Assembly (NCBI RefSeq): GCF_002093625.1 | Contig: NZ_MRWD01000006.1 | Span: 43,800-107,799, forward strand | Reading direction: 5' to 3' | Length of the DNA stretch: 64,000 bases | Origin: Rouxiella silvae | Lineage (GTDB): Bacteria > Pseudomonadota > Gammaproteobacteria > Enterobacterales > Enterobacteriaceae | Shown: positions 59,630 to 64,000 of the stretch, piece by piece | Position numbering within the stretch: position 1 is the first letter of the stretch | Layout: each line of letters opens with the position of its first letter | Made by a program: the position numbers and the translations under genes | Notes under the pieces: model-generated | Seen by the model: the letters and a program-made list of their open reading frames with translations, nothing else | Databases searched by the model: none | What the model was told of the DNA's origin: nothing

Positions 59630-61078
59630 CTATTCCCTGTTGACGTTTTTCAAACCTGAAGCAGGCTTTTTTAGCGGAAAGAAAAGTGTAAATCGCGTAA
59701 TTCCATCCTGGCTGCTCGCCTGCCAGGTTCCCTGATGCAGGCCCATGATACTGCGTACAATCGACAATCCCAGCCCGCTCGCGTGAGTTGTGGTGCTGCG
59801 AGAAATATCTGCGCGATAAAAACGGTCAAACAGTCGACTCAGATGCTGCGGCGCGATCGTAGGTCCATGATTAGTTACACTTATGCGCGTACCTCCAGGC
59901 TCCTGCTCGGCCAATAAAGAGACTTCGCTACCGGGGTCAGCATAGCGAATCGCGTTGGCCAGCAGATTAGCCAGCGCACGTCGCAACAAATTGGCATCGG
60001 CCCAAACACATCCCTCACCGCTTAGGCTCACCCGCAGGTCGCGCTCGTCGGCCGGTCCTTCAAAATATTCACCCACCCGCTGAAACTCGTCTTCCACCTG
60101 AAGCTCACTACGCTCAATCGCATGGTCGGCGTGCTCTGCACGAGCCAAAAATAGCATATTGTCCGTCATTTTTGACAACCTAAGCAGCTCTTCAAAATTA
60201 GAGCCAAGCAGATTTTCATAATATTCCACGCTGCGACGCTGACCGAGGGCGACTTCAGTTTGCCCAAGCAGATTACCAATCGGCGTACGCAAATCGTGGG
60301 CCATGTCGGCAGAAACCTGGCTTAGTTGGGTAAAACTGATTTCAAGGCGGTCGAGCATTTGGTTAAAAGCGTCGATTAGCGCTAAGAGTTCACGCGGTGC
60401 CTGCGCATTGTTAATTCGCACGGACAAGTTCTTGATACCGATTTCCGCCGTTTGACCGGCCAGTCGGCGCAACGGGCTAAGTCCCCGTCTTGCAATAAAA
60501 TAGGCCAGAAACGCGGTAAGCGCTGCCGCCACCAATGCCAGGAGGATTATTTGATCACGATAGACATCTAAAATTCGCGTGCGCTCAGTCATCAGCCTGC
60601 CGCTAATGATTTCTAACTGGTGCGGCTGGTCAGACGTTTTAGCTGCGGCAGAAACAGAGATAAATGGCGTGTCATTTTCGGTAATGCTGTGCTGAACCGC
60701 TGACAGGGTAAGGTCAGCATCGGCGGGAACCGGCGTGATATTGGGTACCGGAGAATGACCTGGATTGACTTCAATCAGTGGCGCTTGCCCTGGAAAGCGC
60801 AGCACCAACAGGGCCTCATGGTTGCCAAGCATATTGGCGAAAAGTTTGGGTTTGTCGTGAATAAGATTAATCACGTCTTCATCGCGCAGCAGAGTACGAA
60901 TTTGTTCAACGCGCGTGAGAAGTGCCCCGTCGTCACGGATACTAAGCTGCTTTTCAAGCGTGCGATACAGTGTGAAACCGACCAGTGTGATAATCACAAA
61001 CGAGAGCAGCGCAAAAATAAGCGACAGCCGAGTTGTTAGCGAGAGCTGACGCCTCACAGGCAATATGACAGGCTTCAT
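59630..61078 (-). CDS. Heavy-metal-type sensor histidine kinase
   Basis: 482 residues: transmembrane segment ~18-38, a periplasmic sensor to ~175, second segment ~178-198, HAMP ([14 protein letters not shown]), H-box [17 protein letters not shown], and ATPase motifs [11 protein letters not shown] and [12 protein letters not shown]. This matches the CusS/CopS heavy-metal sensor kinase family. It overlaps the regulator gene by 4 bases and is followed immediately by qnr. The signal is unknown; no copper efflux gene is nearby. Confidence 0.88.
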   Translation of the reverse strand: MKPVILPVRRQLSLTTRLSLIFALLSFVIITLVGFTLYRTLEKQLSIRDDGALLTRVEQIRTLLRDEDVINLIHDKPKLFANMLGNHEALLVLRFPGQAPLIEVNPGHSPVPNITPVPADADLTLSAVQHSITENDTPFISVSAAAKTSDQPHQLEIISGRLMTERTRILDVYRDQIILLALVAAALTAFLAYFIARRGLSPLRRLAGQTAEIGIKNLSVRINNAQAPRELLALIDAFNQMLDRLEISFTQLSQVSADMAHDLRTPIGNLLGQTEVALGQRRSVEYYENLLGSNFEELLRLSKMTDNMLFLARAEHADHAIERSELQVEDEFQRVGEYFEGPADERDLRVSLSGEGCVWADANLLRRALANLLANAIRYADPGSEVSLLAEQEPGGTRISVTNHGPTIAPQHLSRLFDRFYRADISRSTTTHASGLGLSIVRSIMGLHQGTWQASSQDGITRFTLFFPLKKPASGLKNVNRE

Positions 61079-61749
61079 GATTCATCTTCACAGCGATAAC
61101 CCACGCCGTGAACGGTGTGGATCAGCTTGTTTTCGAAAGGATCGTCAATTTTTTGCCGCAGTCTGCGTACCGCAACGTCGACCACGTTGGTATCGCTGTC
61201 AAAATTCATATCCCAGACGCGCGATGCGATAGCCGAGCGCGACAGCACTTGCCCTTCATGCATCATAAACAGTTGAAGCAGATTAAACTCTTTATTCGTC
61301 AGACTGATACGATTTCCAGCTCGAATAACACGCCGCTTGGGGATATCCATTTTCAAATCTGCAAGCTCTACGATGTCCTCTTGCCGAACCTGCCCCCCAC
61401 GGCGTAAGGCCACGCGGATGCGCGCCAGAAGTTCGGCAAAAGAGAACGGTTTAACCAGATAATCATCTGCGCCTAAATCAAGGCCTTTAAGCCGGTCTTC
61501 AAGCGTTCCTCGGGCGGTAAGGAAAAGCACGGGCGTTTTAACTTGCTTATCAAGCCGTCTCATCACTTCCCAGCCGTCCATCTCAGGCATCATCACGTCC
61601 AGCAGGATAAGGTCATAGAGGAACTCCTGCGCGAGGTGTAGACCGTCAAGTCCATTGTTCGCGACATCAACAACATAGCCGGCCTCGGTCAGACCGCTGC
61701 GCATGTATTCACCTGCTTTGGGTTCATCTTCAATGACCAAAATTCTCAC
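61075..61749 (-). CDS. Heavy-metal-type response regulator (OmpR/CusR family)
   Basis: 224 residues from a GTG start ([16 protein letters not shown]) preceded by AGGAG; the longer frame adds 13 unlikely residues. It has a receiver domain with phospho-acceptor Asp51 ([16 protein letters not shown]) and a C-terminal winged helix ([26 protein letters not shown]). It is very like CusR/CopR. Start of an apparent RR-HK-qnr-DUF1615 operon. Confidence 0.9.
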   Translation of the reverse strand: MRILVIEDEPKAGEYMRSGLTEAGYVVDVANNGLDGLHLAQEFLYDLILLDVMMPEMDGWEVMRRLDKQVKTPVLFLTARGTLEDRLKGLDLGADDYLVKPFSFAELLARIRVALRRGGQVRQEDIVELADLKMDIPKRRVIRAGNRISLTNKEFNLLQLFMMHEGQVLSRSAIASRVWDMNFDSDTNVVDVAVRRLRQKIDDPFENKLIHTVHGVGYRCEDES

Positions 61750-62192
61750 ACGACTTCTCCTCTGACGTTCTGGTCTGTAGGTACGCATAACCCATTGCGC
61801 CCTGCCCGGTAATCACAGTGCTTGATGAGTTGCGTATTGAACTAATGGGGTGCGTAGCCTTTTGCTCAATCCGTTCTGCCACTTATTGTGTGGTTTAATT
61901 CCGCAACCTTATACCAACTTGGTTTCACCTGCCACGAGGCTCTGGAATATGGGCGAAAAGAGATGACGTAATGACACCTTTTTTTGATGAGTTTTTCGTG
62001 ATTTTTCCTTAATAACGCTTGAGTTTATAAGGCTGTTACGCGATGAGGCTAGTGTAGTGACCTAGCGTCCACAGCAGCATGACTCAATCATTACAAAAAA
62101 ATGACGAAGCTAACTGTTTTTGTTGCGGATTCAAGTTGTAGGTTGAAGTTACGGGTTGAAGATGTGGATTAAAATTTGAAAGACAAAAACGC
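61750..62192. other. Intergenic region upstream of the two-component operon, with small tandem repeats
   Basis: No gene is evident. It must hold the promoter of the response-regulator operon. An imperfect 13-base tandem repeat is present three times at 62133-62171 (AAGTTGTAGGTTG, AAGTTACGGGTTG, AAGATGTGGATTA). I see no CusR-type palindrome that I would call. Confidence 0.5.
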
Positions 62193-62218
62193 AAAAACCC
62201 GCACTAAGGCGGGTTTTT
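62193..62218 (-). terminator. Terminator after the cold-shock gene
   Basis: AAAAACCCGC (62193-62202) pairs with GCGGGTTTTT (62209-62218); T-rich on the minus strand after the stem. Confidence 0.88.
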
Positions 62219-62289
62219 GGCTTGGGGTCACTCATCTGCTCAGGTTTACACCTTCTTCGCTATCGTAAGATTACCCCGTTGCTCACTGA

Positions 62290-62502
62290 TTACAGTGCAA
62301 CAACGTTTACTGCTGATGGGCCTTTAGCGCCGCTCTCGATAGAGAACTCAACTTTTTGACCTTCATCAAGAGTTTTGAAATCGTTGCTCTGGATAGCAGA
62401 GAAGTGAACGAACACGTCTTTGCTGCCGTCTGCAGGAGAGATAAAGCCGAAACCTTTACCAGCGTCAAACCATTTCACTAAACCAGTCATTTTAGTAGAC
62501 AT
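62290..62502 (-). CDS. CspA-family cold shock protein
   Basis: 70-residue single cold-shock domain, nucleic-acid chaperone. RNP1 (KGFGFI) and RNP2 (VFVHF) motifs are intact, and the overall sequence ([19 protein letters not shown]) is closest to the CspA/CspB/CspG group. AAAGGAAATTATT precedes the ATG. The long 354-base region upstream may include a long 5' leader as in cold-inducible csp genes, but I could not identify a cold box. Confidence 0.93.
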   Translation of the reverse strand: MSTKMTGLVKWFDAGKGFGFISPADGSKDVFVHFSAIQSNDFKTLDEGQKVEFSIESGAKGPSAVNVVAL

Positions 62503-62747
62503 AATAATTTCCTTTAAATTTTAGCCGCCATAAGGCGAGGGAGGTCTGTTTTTTTAGTTGTGATACTTATGGGGCACTAAAGAAGGAAATTCGCGGTGAA
62601 GAGATATCTAGTAAGGATACGCTAATACAGTGAACTACTTTACTCAAATTGCTTTCATAAGGTCTGTACTACAAACCGAGGAGTGCATTAACGCACGCTG
62701 AAAAAATTTACGCAAGGTTTATTTTATTAAGTTCTTACAGTGACCTC

Positions 62748-62785
62748 GTTAACAAAAATGTGAACTGTTAGGTTCATTTTGTTAA
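62748..62785. repeat. Imperfect dyad upstream of a small membrane protein gene
   Basis: GTTAACAAAAATGTGAAC (62748-62765) and GTTCATTTTGTTAA (62772-62785) form an imperfect inverted repeat about 70 bases before the ATG at 62857. It could be an operator. Confidence 0.35.
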
Positions 62786-62856
62786 AACTTACATGTTTAT
62801 CACAAAAATATTTTCTCAACGGCGCCACTATTTGTCTAACAAATCGAGGAGCACAT

Positions 62857-62967
62857 ATGAACATTACCCACGGCAAGTCTCAGAGCAAAGTAACCATTCA
62901 GGACGTTGAAGTGCTAGTTGCCATGCTGGCCATTGTTGCGATTATCCTTTGGGAACTTTTGTACTAA
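62857..62967 (+). CDS. 36-residue single-pass membrane protein
   Basis: ATG 62857 has GAGGAG at an ideal distance and gives a 36-residue peptide: a polar N-terminus with Lys, then one hydrophobic helix (VLVAMLAIVAIILWELLY). Such small proteins often sit in the inner membrane and modulate larger partners. The family is not recognised. An upstream in-frame start (62779) would add 26 residues and lacks a ribosome binding site. Confidence 0.6.
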   Translation: MNITHGKSQSKVTIQDVEVLVAMLAIVAIILWELLY

Positions 62968-62982
62968 CGTTGACCTTCGCGC

Positions 62983-63075
62983 TTAGAAACCGCTCGCCTC
63001 TAGAACAAAGGGCAAGTCAATCACCAGATTGGCCAACAATACCGCCAAGCTGGAATAGATAACTAATTTCAGCAT
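62983..63075 (-). CDS. 30-residue hydrophobic protein
   Basis: ATG 63075 is preceded by TTTGAGGGTTTT and opens a 30-residue frame ending TAA at 62983: MLKLVIYSSLAVLLANLVID, then LPFVLEASGF. Mostly hydrophobic with a Lys near the N-terminus, so a single membrane helix is likely. It resembles the next minus-strand small gene in pattern (K-x-V-I at the start, D-x-x-F and Ser near the end), suggesting paralogues. Confidence 0.5.
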   Translation of the reverse strand: MLKLVIYSSLAVLLANLVIDLPFVLEASGF

Positions 63076-63123
63076 AAAACCCTCAAAGCACAGCAACAAG
63101 GACGCGGAAACCAGTCCTGTTAA

Positions 63124-63213
63124 TTAGTTTTTAGAAACATGCACCATGAATTGCCAATCCATCAATGCCATAAAGGCAAGACTGGCTGCGCAGGCGATAA
63201 TAACGACTTTCAT
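63124..63213 (-). CDS. 29-residue hydrophobic protein
   Basis: ATG 63213 has AAAGGATTTTT upstream and encodes MKVVIIACAASLAFMALMDW, then QFMVHVSKN. One hydrophobic helix with basic N- and C-termini. Paralogue-like to the adjacent 30-residue protein. It lies 138 bases downstream, on the minus strand, of a perfect CRP palindrome. Confidence 0.5.
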   Translation of the reverse strand: MKVVIIACAASLAFMALMDWQFMVHVSKN

Positions 63214-63350
63214 AAAAATCCTTTTAAAATAATGACCTAATATGAGAGGCAACCAACACGGCGGGTGAAACTGAAGCCAACACCAATAACATCGCTGATG
63301 GCGCAAAAGAACCTTCCTTCCATATTGGCGCTAGTAATAGCAAAAAGCTT

Positions 63351-63372
63351 AAGTGTGATCAACATCACACTT
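63351..63372. promoter_or_regulatory. Perfect CRP palindrome
   Basis: AAGTGTGATCAACATCACAC plus TT is a perfect 9-base inverted repeat around CAAC, carrying the TGTGA-N6-TCACA core with extra flanking symmetry. It lies between the divergent small-protein genes and the 66-residue gene. Confidence 0.8.
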
Positions 63373-63510
63373 GTAGCATAGCATTTTTGATGCTTTCTCC
63401 GAGCGTGATACTGCCGCTTATCGGTTTACTCTGGTTGTCCTCACTCGCCTTTTTGGTGCAGAATGCCACGATGAAGATTATTCCCAGCCGTTGACATGAC
63501 GAGGCCTCCA

Positions 63511-63711
63511 GTGACCAAACTTACACCACAACAATGCATCATCCTCACCGGGTTTACCGGCATCCTGCACGGCGAATTTGAATGGTTTCACGCTGACCTG
63601 GAAAAAAGATTGGCTCGCGAGGTGCAAACTTCAGAGCTGGGATACCCAGAATTTATGGACCAGTGCAAGGCGCTGTATGAAGGCGACTTTTCTGCACTCA
63701 TGCCAGACTGA
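63511..63711 (+). CDS. DUF7736-like small protein
   Basis: 66 residues from GTG 63511 (preceded by CGAGGCC), or 71 from ATG 63496. It begins with a stretch TKLTPQQCIILTGFTGILHG seen in small enterobacterial and phage proteins with a similar HADLEKRLAREVQTSELG layout. Function unknown. No phage genes are visible nearby. The family name is from memory and uncertain. Confidence 0.6.
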   Translation: MTKLTPQQCIILTGFTGILHGEFEWFHADLEKRLAREVQTSELGYPEFMDQCKALYEGDFSALMPD

Positions 63712-64000
63712 TAGACCGCATGTTTAGTTAGCCGAGCACACTTTATTGTCTTGGTCATGGGCGACCCGCGTACTGCGCGGTTGCTCTAAACGCCTTAAAT
63801 TTTATTTTCTTTCCTGTTAATTGTGAAAGTAAGTTCCCACCTGCCGATTAATATTAAAATTTAACCAACGATTAGGACGAGTACGGAAAAAGGTTAGTTG
63901 AGGGGAATATCGTTGTATTACATCCTGCTTTGCTATTTAATACTCTTAGTTTCACAAACGAAGGTTATCTTAAAACCCTTATTTAAATGAGATATAAAAC
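63712..64000. other. Right-end stretch without a recognised gene
   Basis: AT-rich sequence with no open frame or ribosome binding site that I can support. It may be the control region of a gene beyond the window. Confidence 0.5.

Overview
The window is chromosomal DNA of a gamma-proteobacterium of the order Enterobacterales. The gene order hisS-ispG-rodZ-pilW-rlmN-ndk-pbpC-yfhM, then sseB-pepB-iscS-iscR-trmJ/suhB, then csiE, glyA/hmp and glnB-glrR-qseG-glrK-glmY is the familiar enteric backbone, and most of these proteins are very close to their Escherichia coli counterparts. The zevAB-csiE neighbourhood and the accessory genes suggest a Serratia/Rahnella/Ewingella/Rouxiella-like lineage, but the genus cannot be settled from the sequence alone. 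I see no tRNA, rRNA, insertion sequence, prophage or CRISPR array.

Region 1 (1-13.9 kb, nearly all minus strand): histidyl-tRNA synthetase, isoprenoid enzyme IspG, the cell-shape protein RodZ, a TPR lipoprotein, the rRNA/tRNA methylase RlmN, Ndk, then the PBP1C/alpha-2-macroglobulin pair.

Region 2 (14.1-18 kb, plus strand): an inserted operon of a YheO/DauR-type regulator plus three enzymes resembling BhcB, BhcD and BhcC of the beta-hydroxyaspartate cycle, without the BhcA transaminase.

Region 3 (18-24.1 kb): sseB, pepB, iscS, iscR, trmJ and suhB. iscU, iscA, hscB, hscA, fdx and iscX, normally between iscS and pepB, are absent. IscS has lost its conserved C-terminal tail, as if one deletion ran from the 3' end of iscS to just before pepB. 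The IscR-type promoter is still present. This is the most striking feature of the window.

Region 4 (24.1-32.8 kb): a small catabolic-looking cassette (cis-CaaD-like tautomerase, aldehyde dehydrogenase, GlxA-type regulator, SDR), zevAB with a Zur-like operator, csiE, and an AT-rich orphan gene whose ribosome binding site lies in a hairpin.

Region 5 (32.8-40.2 kb): glyA and hmp (divergent, NsrR-like box), glnB, the GlrR/QseG/GlrK system and the small RNA gene glmY with its sigma54/sigma70 promoter and GlrR-like sites.

Region 6 (40.4-64 kb): accessory material where E. coli has purL. It holds a stand-alone PBP2 paralogue, a CMD/tautomerase/DUF4865 operon with a LysR regulator, a YhjX-type transporter with a YpdB direct repeat, sdaC-sdaB, a bgl-type beta-glucoside operon with a RAT/terminator switch, an apparent operon of a heavy-metal-type two-component system with a chromosomal qnr gene and a DUF1615 lipoprotein, a CspA-family gene, and a cluster of tiny membrane-protein genes next to a perfect CRP palindrome.
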